Positions 30,601 through 37,144 are shown, counted from the stretch's first letter. The stretch: DNA of 39,011 bases from Anaerorhabdus sp036637135 (GCF_036637135.1 NZ_JAVWNC010000019.1:1-39011); one strand, 5' to 3'. A program made the numbers and translations. The notes: generated by a model not told the origin, from the letters alone.

Positions 30601-31485
30601 TATACTCAACGTTACCGAGATCTATTACAAACTCGTATTTATATTAAACACGAGAACTTTGAAGAAGCAGCTAAAATGTTTGATGGAATATTAGCACCAT
30701 ATCTAACTGATAAAGAATCAGCGGAAGCATTGTCATATGCACTTAAGATAATTATCAATATTGTGTATGGTTTAACATCAGCTTCATTCGATAACAAATT
30801 TAAACACAAAGATAACGTTGATAATATTGTTGCTAAACGTGGAGCATTATTCATGATGACATTACGTCGTAATATTCAAGAGCAAGGATTTGATGTGGCT
30901 CATGTTAAGACGGATTCGATTAAGATACCAGGAGCGACTGAGGAACTGATTGAATATATTCATAACTTCGGCTCTCAGTATGGTTACACGTTCGAGCATG
31001 AAGCAACGTACTCTAAGATGGCATTAGTTAATAAAGCTGTGTATATTGCTCAGTATGGTTGGGCAGAGAAAGAGAAGAAGATCGGTAAGTGGGATGCAAC
31101 AGGAGCTCAGTTTGCAATGCCAGTTGTATTGAAACGTTTGTTTACACACCAACCAATTGTCGAAGAAGATTATGCAATAACTAAACAAGCTAAGTCACCT
31201 ATTTATATTGACGATGAACACATCGGTAAATTTGCTAATGTATATGCAAGTAAGACTGGTGGAGTTATGACTCGAGGCGAAGGTGAGAAGCGTGATGCGG
31301 TTACTGGAACTAAAGGATTCAAATGGAAACTCTATAGTCAGTATTCAGGTAAGGAAGATATCGACATGTCATATTACGATGGTTTAGTTAACCAGGCTGT
31401 TGAAGATATCGACGCAGTCGGTAGTGCTTTCAAGATGCTTGCAGAGCCACCAGCAGAGGTAGAGAAACAATTATTACCATTTTAG
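27679..31485 (+). CDS. SF3 helicase-AEP primase-family B DNA polymerase fusion
   Basis: One 1268-residue chain combines three replication activities; ATG 27679 is preferred over TTG 27676. Residues about 140-430 are an SF3 helicase with Walker A GGKGSGKGT (183-191) and Walker B VPLLIDED (226-233). Residues about 465-600 are an archaeo-eukaryotic primase core with motif I IIIDFD (D504, D506), motif II GGGLHLH (H541, H543) and motif III DIEIKVF (560-566). Residues about 700-1268 are polymerase B: Exo I FFDVEVF (D714, E716), Exo II GFNNRGYDN, Exo III YCGND (Y850, D854), motif A MDVASMHP (D957), motif B K1023-x3-N-x2-YG, motif C KTDS (1077-1080). The first Asp of the usual DTDS is Lys, which I believe is common in this subfamily. 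Helicase before primase is an unusual order. Confidence 0.93.
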   Translation: MDFTISSVKEYKSPNREYDLKVYPDYSYRGVKDLVTKGKVFYAFWNGTTWSTSLDELIYAIDGQTMAKKEEMEKKDPHLRIGAKMLNINSTRMMQDFLGYLKQFGSSNPTFNTKVLFADDVAKREDYSTNKLSYNPEPGPTPAFDELMSVLYAPEELDKILWFMGVLLCNKASKIQKFMFLYGGKGSGKGTVIHIFKQMFAGYHESIDLAILTGANDFATAQVKEVPLLIDEDTDISKIQKDTNLLKLTAHEPLYINMKYKEPYDATFMGLLITASNQRFKVRNVDSGITRRAVVVEPTEDKVSRSKYNKLMDQIAFELPQIADKAMQRFTDMGTSYYDDFIAVDMMEATDIVYSFVRQHVETLGESVDLKQAADLYKIYLEDMDFDIAGHKRRIKEELKRYYRNFSADITVDGVRHKNHYSDLKRELIFPENEHIQLVEPEVISNLREQHSLLDDMYADQLAQEANEYGVPSLSWDKCKTTLKDIDTSKVHYVQPPEGHIIIDFDIKNEKGEKDLQANLRASENFPPTYMELSKSGGGLHLHYFYSGDVHKLANNYDDDIEIKVFKGKSSLRRMLTKCNDLPIRTLSSGLPQKKEVNDLNEQVEIISWNEKKMRTVIKKCFQKVYHDATKPSIDFIVDTFEQADKDGVKYDLTDMRQDIIAFAATSTNQAPYCLKVASRIKYTNIDEVVDQPVIQGSNARSTVVPDEDITFFDVEVFPNLFMIVWKPYGGKKTTWYNPSPAQVGELMKRNIVGFNNRGYDNHILCGAWNGENNMEIYLRSKQIISKDTPRWAGQIRTANDISYADIYEYSSKKQSLKKWEVELGITHDELEYDFDKPLPESEWPRAAEYCGNDVDATETVFKATYPDYVARKILAELSGLSINSTTKMHAEKFLFGDDPRPQDKFVYTDLSKTFPGYTFNPYRTDGPKSDYFGEDPSEGGYVYSEPGVYENVVLMDVASMHPTSLCEMNYFGPYTQRYRDLLQTRIYIKHENFEEAAKMFDGILAPYLTDKESAEALSYALKIIINIVYGLTSASFDNKFKHKDNVDNIVAKRGALFMMTLRRNIQEQGFDVAHVKTDSIKIPGATEELIEYIHNFGSQYGYTFEHEATYSKMALVNKAVYIAQYGWAEKEKKIGKWDATGAQFAMPVVLKRLFTHQPIVEEDYAITKQAKSPIYIDDEHIGKFANVYASKTGGVMTRGEGEKRDAVTGTKGFKWKLYSQYSGKEDIDMSYYDGLVNQAVEDIDAVGSAFKMLAEPPAEVEKQLLPF

Positions 31486-31488
31486 AAA

Positions 31489-31514
31489 TTCGCACAAAAA
31501 ACATACCCTATTAT
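31489..31514 (+). promoter_or_regulatory. TTCGCA-N14-TATART promoter element, copy 6
   Basis: TTCGCA at 31489-31494 (three bases after the polymerase stop), 14 bases with AAAAAACATACCC, TATTAT at 31509-31514, then AGAGAG. This is the most diverged copy, yet it keeps the spacing and the ACCC-TAT junction. It would drive the SSB, helicase, nuclease and RNA-polymerase-like genes. Confidence 0.75.
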
Positions 31515-31524
31515 AGAGAGAACT

Positions 31525-31572
31525 GTGAAATTTAGAATAATCATGTAATAGTACATGGCAACAATTATTCAC
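31525..31572 (+). promoter_or_regulatory. Structured 5' leader of the SSB gene
   Basis: The leader folds into nested pairs: GTG (31525-31527) with CAC (31570-31572), AATAAT (31536-31541) with ATTATT (31564-31569), and a perfect inner hairpin CATGTA-ATAG-TACATG (31542-31557). No T run follows, so it is not a terminator. It lies between promoter copy 6 and the SSB start and could be an RNA operator through which SSB limits its own translation, or a DNA operator because the inner part is palindromic. Confidence 0.5.
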
Positions 31573-31625
31573 ATTTATAGTACTTTCTATTTTTGTGGGT
31601 TTTAAAATCAGAGGAGGAAATTATT

Positions 31626-32090
31626 ATGGCTAAAAGAATTATTGGAAATATTAACATCGAGAACGCACGACTAGGTTACAAGAACTTTATTGGTGCAGAA
31701 GGTCCTTACAATGAAGCAGGGGATAGAAACTTTGCAGTATTTTTAGAGGAAGAACAAGCAAGAGAACTAGAAGCAATTGGATGGAATGTTAAACGGCCGA
31801 AAGAAAAAGTATTGGATGAAGGTGAGATCGATGAAAGACAACCTTATCTACCAATTAAGATAACCTTTGATAATTTCCCACCTAAAGTAGTTTTGATTGC
31901 TGGAGAACATATCACTCAAATTGGAGAAGCTGAAATGCAAGCGTTACAATACGCAGACATTATTAGTGCTGACTTAGTTATTCGTCCATACCAATATGAC
32001 TTCTTAGGCAAGCAAGGTATTAAAGCATATTGCAAAGCGTTATATGTAACAATTGAAACAGACGCTTTCGCAGATAAGTACAGACTATAA
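31626..32090 (+). CDS. Phage single-stranded DNA-binding protein
   Basis: This 154-residue protein starts at ATG 31626 after GAGGAGGAAATTATT; an upstream in-frame reading from 31593 has no binding site. It opens MAKRIIGNINIENARLGYKNFIGAEGPYNEAGDRNFAVFL, a pattern I know from phage OB-fold SSB-like proteins placed between the polymerase and helicase genes. The centre has LPIKITFDNFPPKVVLI, and the C-terminal half is beta-rich with VIRPYQYDFLGKQGIKAYCKALYV. It lacks the acidic DDLPF tip of bacterial SSB, which appears instead, oddly, at 23992-24024. It would coat single-stranded DNA for the fused replication protein. Confidence 0.82.
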   Translation: MAKRIIGNINIENARLGYKNFIGAEGPYNEAGDRNFAVFLEEEQARELEAIGWNVKRPKEKVLDEGEIDERQPYLPIKITFDNFPPKVVLIAGEHITQIGEAEMQALQYADIISADLVIRPYQYDFLGKQGIKAYCKALYVTIETDAFADKYRL

Positions 32091-32091
32091 C

Positions 32092-33240
32092 ATGGAATTA
32101 TTTCCACACCAAATAGAGGCGCTCGGCAAATTAAAGTCGGGCTCCATTCTTAATGGTGGCGTAGGTACAGGAAAGACATTTACTGCGCTAGCATATTATA
32201 TGAAGGATCATGGTGAGAAAGACCTCTATGTTATTACAACCGCTAAGAAACGTAATAACGGTGATTGGGTAAAAGAAGCCGAAGCTATAGGTATTAAAGA
32301 ATTGGTAGTAGACTCATGGAACAACATTACAAACTATTTAAGCATATCAAATGCTTTCTTTATTTTTGATGAACAAAGAGTAGTTGGTTATAACACATGG
32401 GGTAAAACATTTATAAAGATTAGTAAAGTAAATAACTGGATATTATTATCCGCAACACCAGGAGATACATGGGAAGATTATATTCCAGTATTCATAGCTA
32501 ATGGGTTCTATAGAAATAAGACAGACTTTATAGAACAGCATGTTGAATATGATAGATTCTCTAAATTTCCAAAGATCAAAGCATATCATAACCAGGGGAA
32601 ATTGTTTAACTTCCGAAGAATGTTATTAGTTCAGATGGATATGGAACGACACACCACTCGTATGAGAAAGTATGTGAATACAGATTACGATAAAGTTATG
32701 ATGAAAAATGTTATGGTAAACCGTTGGAATCCGTTTACGGATGAACCAATTCTCAATGCTTCAGAGTTTACACAAGTTACACGAAGGTTAGTTGCAGAAC
32801 ATAAAGATCGACAATGGTATGCCAAGTTTATTATGAGTGTCCACGATAAGATCATTGTTTTCTATAACTACACATACGAGCTAGAGATCCTAATTAATAT
32901 TTGTGAATCTTTAGAGAAACCGTATTCTATGTATAACGGACGTAAACACCAGGAGATACCAGAAACAGATGAATGGATATATTTAGTACAGTATACAGCA
33001 GGAGCTGAGGGATGGAATTGTATAGATACTGATACCATGTTATTTTATTCTTTAAACTATTCTTATAAGATTATGGAACAAGCAGAAGGTCGAATAGACC
33101 GAATGAATACTCCGTATACTAATTTAGAATATTTTAATTTAACATCACTATCACCAATAGACAAGAACGTTCGCAAAGCGATCGAGAAAAAGAAACGATT
33201 TAACGCTTCGGCATTTGGAAGGAGAGGTATGGGTGGTTAA
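32092..33240 (+). CDS. SF2 DNA helicase
   Basis: This 382-residue protein starts at ATG 32092, one base after the SSB stop and with no clear binding site, so translation is coupled. A longer TTG reading from 32053 would overlap SSB. Motifs in order: Q-like LFPHQIEAL (3-11), Walker A GGVGTGKT (22-29), motif II IFDEQR (91-96), motif III LLSATPG (118-124), motif V TAGAEGWN (302-309) and motif VI EQAEGRIDR (329-337). The compact size fits phage Snf2/DEAD-like helicases of replication modules. It is likely to unwind or remodel DNA together with SSB and the two downstream nucleases. Confidence 0.9.
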   Translation: MELFPHQIEALGKLKSGSILNGGVGTGKTFTALAYYMKDHGEKDLYVITTAKKRNNGDWVKEAEAIGIKELVVDSWNNITNYLSISNAFFIFDEQRVVGYNTWGKTFIKISKVNNWILLSATPGDTWEDYIPVFIANGFYRNKTDFIEQHVEYDRFSKFPKIKAYHNQGKLFNFRRMLLVQMDMERHTTRMRKYVNTDYDKVMMKNVMVNRWNPFTDEPILNASEFTQVTRRLVAEHKDRQWYAKFIMSVHDKIIVFYNYTYELEILINICESLEKPYSMYNGRKHQEIPETDEWIYLVQYTAGAEGWNCIDTDTMLFYSLNYSYKIMEQAEGRIDRMNTPYTNLEYFNLTSLSPIDKNVRKAIEKKKRFNASAFGRRGMGG

Positions 33241-33553
33241 GGAAAATAAGTTTCAGATGGATTTAAAGAAAGAACTTAAATTAAGATTTCCAGGATGTAT
33301 TGTACAGAAATTAGATCCTAATGATATGCAAGGTATTCCTGATCTACTAGTTTTATATGGACCTTACTGGGCAACACTAGAAGTTAAACGAAGTGCAAAC
33401 GCTCCCCATAGACCGAACCAAGATTATTATGTTAATCTTATGGACCAGATGTCGTTCTCTCGTTTCATTCACCCAGACAACAAGGAGGAAGTATTAGATG
33501 AACTTTCACACGCATTTCGATCTAATGGGAAAACACGCATTTCTAAGCGCTAG
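33233..33553 (+). CDS. VRR-NUC-type PD-(D/E)XK nuclease
   Basis: This 106-residue protein most likely starts at GTG 33233, eight bases after AAGGAG (33219-33224), overlapping the helicase stop by 8 bases. The core has KLDPNDMQGIPDLLVLY (P36-D37), then WATLEVKR (E50-V-K52), then a Gln/Asn helix (PNQDYYVNLM), as in the stand-alone VRR-NUC domains of phages. These act as structure-specific nucleases or Holliday-junction resolvases. Linked to SF2 helicase, SSB and a second nuclease, it probably processes replication or recombination intermediates before packaging. Confidence 0.88.
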   Translation: MVKENKFQMDLKKELKLRFPGCIVQKLDPNDMQGIPDLLVLYGPYWATLEVKRSANAPHRPNQDYYVNLMDQMSFSRFIHPDNKEEVLDELSHAFRSNGKTRISKR

Positions 33554-34055
33554 TAATTACCATTGGTTAAACTATACACCAGCAAAGTTAGAACAAGTAT
33601 ATATCAATAAAAAGAGAATGGAAGAAGGAACTCGTTTACACGATCTAGCTTCTGAGTTAATTGAGCGTAGATTCAAATTAGCAGCTCTTAAGAAGGCATT
33701 CAATATGTTTGTCAATGATGCAATTGGATTTAGCATGGAATCTGAACAAGTATTATATTATAGTGATAACTGTTTTGGAACAGCAGATGCAATCAAATTT
33801 AAAGATAACTTCTTACAGATACATGATCTTAAGACAGGCCTATCTAAACCATCATTCAAACAACTTGATATCTATGCAGCATTATTTTGTTTAGAGTATG
33901 GAGAAGATCCACATAAAATTCAAATTGAACAACGTTTATATCAAGGTAAAGGCTATGAGATCAACTTGCCAGATCCAGATCTAATTGCAGACATCATGAC
34001 TAAAATTGTTATGTATGATAAACTATTAGATGAAATCAAACAAAATGAACTGTAG
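33498..34055 (+). CDS. Cas4/RecB-like PD-(D/E)XK nuclease
   Basis: This 185-residue protein starts at ATG 33498 after AAGGAGG (33482-33488), inside the previous gene (56-base overlap). RecB-family motifs are visible: EEGTRLHDL (42-50, His48), FGTAD (93-97, Asp97), IHDLKTG (108-114, Asp110 and Lys112) and QLDIY (122-126, QxxxY). I see only one Cys near the N-terminus region expected for the Cas4 iron-sulfur cluster, so a cluster is unlikely. The protein resembles the DUF2800-type nucleases of phage replication modules. It probably acts as an exonuclease in recombination with the neighbouring helicase and SSB. Confidence 0.87.
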   Translation: MNFHTHFDLMGKHAFLSASNYHWLNYTPAKLEQVYINKKRMEEGTRLHDLASELIERRFKLAALKKAFNMFVNDAIGFSMESEQVLYYSDNCFGTADAIKFKDNFLQIHDLKTGLSKPSFKQLDIYAALFCLEYGEDPHKIQIEQRLYQGKGYEINLPDPDLIADIMTKIVMYDKLLDEIKQNEL

Positions 34056-34068
34056 AGGATGATTATTA

Positions 34069-36618
34069 ATGTCAGAAGAGTTATTGCATTATGGAGTTAA
34101 ACGTCGTTCAGGTAGGTATCCTTGGGGTAGTGGAGAAGATCCACAACGCTCCAAAGATTTACTATCTAAGATAGACGAGCTTCGTGGTAAGGGTATGAAA
34201 GAAACAGAGATAGCTTCAGAATTAGGTATGAATACATCTGAACTAAGATCTGCTATATCATGGGCAGGCAATGAACGTAAACGAGTATTACAAGAATCGG
34301 TTGTTTCTAGGTTTGAAAGAGGAGATACTAAAACTAAAATTGCTAATGACCTAGGTATGTCTGAGTCATCTGTTCGTAATTACCTTAAGACAAAAGATAC
34401 AATTCAAACAAAGCAAGTTAACAATGTAGCTGATGCATTGAAAAAAGGAGTATCAGAAAATGAGTTTCTAGATATTGGTGTTGGTGTAGAAAGACAGATA
34501 GGTGTCTCTCGTGCTAAGCTTAAAGCTGCAGTAAACAAGCTTAAAGAAGAGGGCTACACTGAACATGACATTTATGTCAAACGTCTTACAGATCCTTCTA
34601 AGTACACTACAGTGCGCGTTCTGACAAAAGAGAAAGACCTTGAAGTAGTTAAAGCTAATTCAGATAAAATTAAATCATTGGAATCATACACTGAAGATGG
34701 TGGAACAACAATGAAAGATCCACCACCAATTAAGCATGTTAGTTGGGATAGAGTTGATATTCGTTACGCTGAAGATGGTGGTACAGATAAAGATGGGGTT
34801 ATTGAACTCCGTCGAGGTGTTAAAGATCTAGACATGGGAGCAAGTAGTTATGCGCAAGTTCGTATAGCTGTTGGTAAAGATAAATATCTTAAAGGTATGG
34901 CAATGTATTCTGATGATATGCCAACTGGTAAAGATATATTATTTAACACAAACAAGCCTAAAGGAACACCTAAAGAAAAAGTTCTTAAAGATATGAAGTT
35001 AGATAATGATAATCCGTTCGGTGCTACTACACAAAGACGTAATGGAGCATTGAATATTGTCAATGAAGAAGGTGACTGGAGTAAATGGAAATCTTCTCTA
35101 TCTTCACAGTTTCTATCAAAGCAACCTAAAGCATTGGTTAAAGAAAGATTAGATGAAACGTTCTCTAAAGTTAAGGATGAATTTGATGAGTTAAGCTCTC
35201 TTACAAATCCAGTTGTTAAGAAGTATCTAGTTGATGCATATGCAGATGGATTAGTTACTAAAGCTCAACACCTAAAAGCACAAGGTCTACCAAGAACTAA
35301 GGGGCATGTTATCTTACCATTCCCTACTATGAAGCCTGATGAAGTATATGCTCCTAACTACAAAGATGGTGAACGTGTAGTATTAGTTCGTTATCCTCAT
35401 GGTGGAACATTCGAGTTACCTGAACTAACTGTTAATAATAAAGGTCCAGGTAAGAAGTCTATTCGTAATGCAGTAGATGCAATTGGTATACATCCATCAG
35501 TAGCTCAGAAGCTATCTGGTGCAGACTTCGATGGAGATACAGTTTATGTAATCCCTAACAATCAAAGAAAGATTAAAACATCTAGAGCATTAAAAGAATT
35601 GAAAGACTTCGATCCCAACATGTATCAAGTAGACAGAGTAACTATATCACCTAAGCGTAAACAAACTCAAATGGGAGTTGTATCTAATCTTATTACTGAT
35701 ATGACAATCAAAGGTGCAAGTCAAAGTGAATTAGCTAGAGCAGTTAGACATTCAATGGTTGTTATTGATTCAGAGAAGCATAAGTTAGATTACAAACGTT
35801 CTGCTCAAGACAATGCAATTGGTGCACTACAAAAGAAATATCAAACACATATTGGATTAGATGGCAAGGTTCATAAAGGTGCGTCAACATTAATCTCTAA
35901 GTCTAAACGTATGATGGATGTTGATGGTAGAACAGAAGAGGTAGTTAATAAGAAGACTGGTAAGACTTACATTAAGAATGTCAAGCCTAGTAAGACTCCA
36001 CTTATTGCACAAGTAGGTGATGTTAATAGACTGTCCTCTGGTACTGCAGTAGAGAAAGAGTATGCTTCATATGCAAACAAAGTATTAGCATTAAGTAACA
36101 AAGCTAAGAAGTTATCTTCTGGAATACAGGCACCTAAAAGAAACCCCATGACTGCTAAGAAATATGAGGCCCAGGTTAAGTCCCTGGATGCCAAGCTAAA
36201 CACGGCCCTACTAAATGCACCCCGTGAGAGAAGAGCCCAGCTCCTTGCCGCACAGGCTTACTATAAAGACCTTGACTATAACATGTCTTCAGATCAAAAG
36301 AAGAAACTTAAAGCACAGGCCCTAGTTAAGGCCCGAGCACAAGCCAAGGCTGATAGATCTATAGTAGACATCACCCCTGATGAATGGAATGCTATACAAT
36401 CAGGTGCAGTAAGTACTAATAAGCTTATACAGATCATGAAGAACGCAGACCTTGATAAGGTTAAAGAGTTAGCAACACCACGTGCTAAGCCTAAGTTAGG
36501 TACTGCTAAGCTTGCTAGAGTACAAGGCCTACTAGACAAGGGCTATACGTATGCAGAGATAGCTAATGACATAGGTGTTAGTGTCTCTACTATTAGATCA
36601 GCAATGAAGGAGGAATAG
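34069..36618 (+). CDS. Double-psi-barrel RNA polymerase-like protein with HYG tag and HTH domains
   Basis: This 849-residue protein starts at ATG 34069 after AGAGGATGATTATTA. The N-terminus reads LLHYGVKRRSGRYPWGSGE (5-23), a tag related to the HAGVKGMKWG motif of genes 9 and 380. HTH-like units lie at about 42-66, 84-107, 135-160 and 822-847 (GYTYAEIANDIGVSVSTIRSA). A first barrel candidate has KDKYLKGMAMYSDDMPTGKDI (about 270-290), like the Lys-containing KG...DMP segment of RNA polymerase beta. The second has LVRYPHGG, IHPSVA and SGADFDGD (483-490), the metal-binding DxDGD of beta'. Both barrels in one chain recall YonO and crAss-like phage polymerases. The family recurs in phages of Gram-positive bacteria; activity here is inferred. 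Codon use shifts near 36125-36350. Confidence 0.8.
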   Translation: MSEELLHYGVKRRSGRYPWGSGEDPQRSKDLLSKIDELRGKGMKETEIASELGMNTSELRSAISWAGNERKRVLQESVVSRFERGDTKTKIANDLGMSESSVRNYLKTKDTIQTKQVNNVADALKKGVSENEFLDIGVGVERQIGVSRAKLKAAVNKLKEEGYTEHDIYVKRLTDPSKYTTVRVLTKEKDLEVVKANSDKIKSLESYTEDGGTTMKDPPPIKHVSWDRVDIRYAEDGGTDKDGVIELRRGVKDLDMGASSYAQVRIAVGKDKYLKGMAMYSDDMPTGKDILFNTNKPKGTPKEKVLKDMKLDNDNPFGATTQRRNGALNIVNEEGDWSKWKSSLSSQFLSKQPKALVKERLDETFSKVKDEFDELSSLTNPVVKKYLVDAYADGLVTKAQHLKAQGLPRTKGHVILPFPTMKPDEVYAPNYKDGERVVLVRYPHGGTFELPELTVNNKGPGKKSIRNAVDAIGIHPSVAQKLSGADFDGDTVYVIPNNQRKIKTSRALKELKDFDPNMYQVDRVTISPKRKQTQMGVVSNLITDMTIKGASQSELARAVRHSMVVIDSEKHKLDYKRSAQDNAIGALQKKYQTHIGLDGKVHKGASTLISKSKRMMDVDGRTEEVVNKKTGKTYIKNVKPSKTPLIAQVGDVNRLSSGTAVEKEYASYANKVLALSNKAKKLSSGIQAPKRNPMTAKKYEAQVKSLDAKLNTALLNAPRERRAQLLAAQAYYKDLDYNMSSDQKKKLKAQALVKARAQAKADRSIVDITPDEWNAIQSGAVSTNKLIQIMKNADLDKVKELATPRAKPKLGTAKLARVQGLLDKGYTYAEIANDIGVSVSTIRSAMKEE

Positions 36619-36619
36619 T

Positions 36620-36835
36620 ATGTTAACAACAGTAGACAATCCATACGATCCTAACACTGACTATGATAAGTGGATGATGTGGGACCAGTTCAATGAGCAC
36701 TATACAGCTGAGTACCTTGCACGTGTAGCTAACATAGACGATGACATGGATGATGAAGAAGCTTCACAAAGGATAGACGAAGCAATGGCTGAGATCATAG
36801 CTAATGATACAAATAATTTATATGCAATTGCTTAA
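36620..36835 (+). CDS. Small acidic conserved phage protein downstream of the RNA polymerase-like gene
   Basis: This 71-residue protein starts at ATG 36620 after AAGGAGGAATAGT, one base after the previous stop. It opens MLTTVDNPYDPNTDYDKWMMWD and continues with YTAEYLARVANIDDDMDDEEASQ, a pattern (LTTIDNP...W..WD...YLAR.A) that I recognise from a recurrent family located next to this RNA polymerase-like gene in other phages. Very acidic and helical. The tight linkage suggests a partner, inhibitor or specificity factor of the large protein; no activity is known to me. Confidence 0.8.
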   Translation: MLTTVDNPYDPNTDYDKWMMWDQFNEHYTAEYLARVANIDDDMDDEEASQRIDEAMAEIIANDTNNLYAIA

Positions 36836-36973
36836 AATAATTAAAAGTTAAAAAGAAAAATGAGAAAATGATGAGAGAAGGAGTGGGGGGGAGGGGTCGA
36901 ACAAGATTACCCAACCCTCTGCAACGCATCCCTCATATTTATTTCCCCAGGGAGCATATTTTTGCCACAGTTT

Positions 36974-36992
36974 TGACCTTTCCTGACCTTTC
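36974..36992 (+). repeat. Direct repeat pair TGACCTTTC, 10-bp period
   Basis: TGACCTTTC occurs at 36974-36982 and 36984-36992. One helical turn between starts places both on the same DNA face, as for a dimeric or paired binding protein such as a small terminase or late regulator. Confidence 0.6.
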
Positions 36993-37091
36993 TTTCTCCG
37001 TATGCCCATACTACTTGGCCTGAAAGTAATCCAAGCATGTTGTTATTCCTCCAAAAGCCTACACAACTGTCTACCAACTCTCTCTGGTGCC

Positions 37092-37119
37092 GGTACAAGT
37101 AGGGTACAAGTGGTATGGT
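37092..37119 (+). promoter_or_regulatory. Direct repeat pair GGTACAAGT next to an extended -10-like box
   Basis: GGTACAAGT occurs at 37092-37100 and 37103-37111, starts 11 bases apart. The second copy runs into TGGTATGGT (37111-37119). No TTGACA-like -35 lies at the right distance, so if this is the late promoter it probably needs a phage activator bound at the repeats. Confidence 0.42.
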
Positions 37120-37144
37120 CATGCGGAGAAAGTTATAGGAAGAA

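Larger units (their letters stand above)
36836..37144 (+). other. 309-bp noncoding region: candidate packaging site and late promoter
   Basis: This is the only long gap without a supportable gene. It begins with an A-rich stretch, then a G-rich block (36883-36898) and C-rich complement-like segments (CCAACCCTCT, CATCCCTCA). A short hairpin (TCCCT...AGGGA) lies around 36930-36955. Two pairs of direct repeats follow: TGACCTTTC twice, 10 bases apart (36974, 36984), and GGTACAAGT twice, 11 bases apart (37092, 37103). The second pair ends on TGGTATGGT (37111-37119), an extended -10-like sequence. The region precedes the lysis and terminase genes, so it is the natural place for cos/pac and the late promoter. 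An antisense ORF across it (36907-37215) has no support. Confidence 0.55.

Noticed and set aside
36883..36935. tRNA-like sequence (GGGGTCGAAC) suggesting a minus-strand tRNA
   Set aside because: The T-loop-like bases are there, but the flanking bases do not form a five-pair T stem, and no anticodon arm or acceptor stem can be built.
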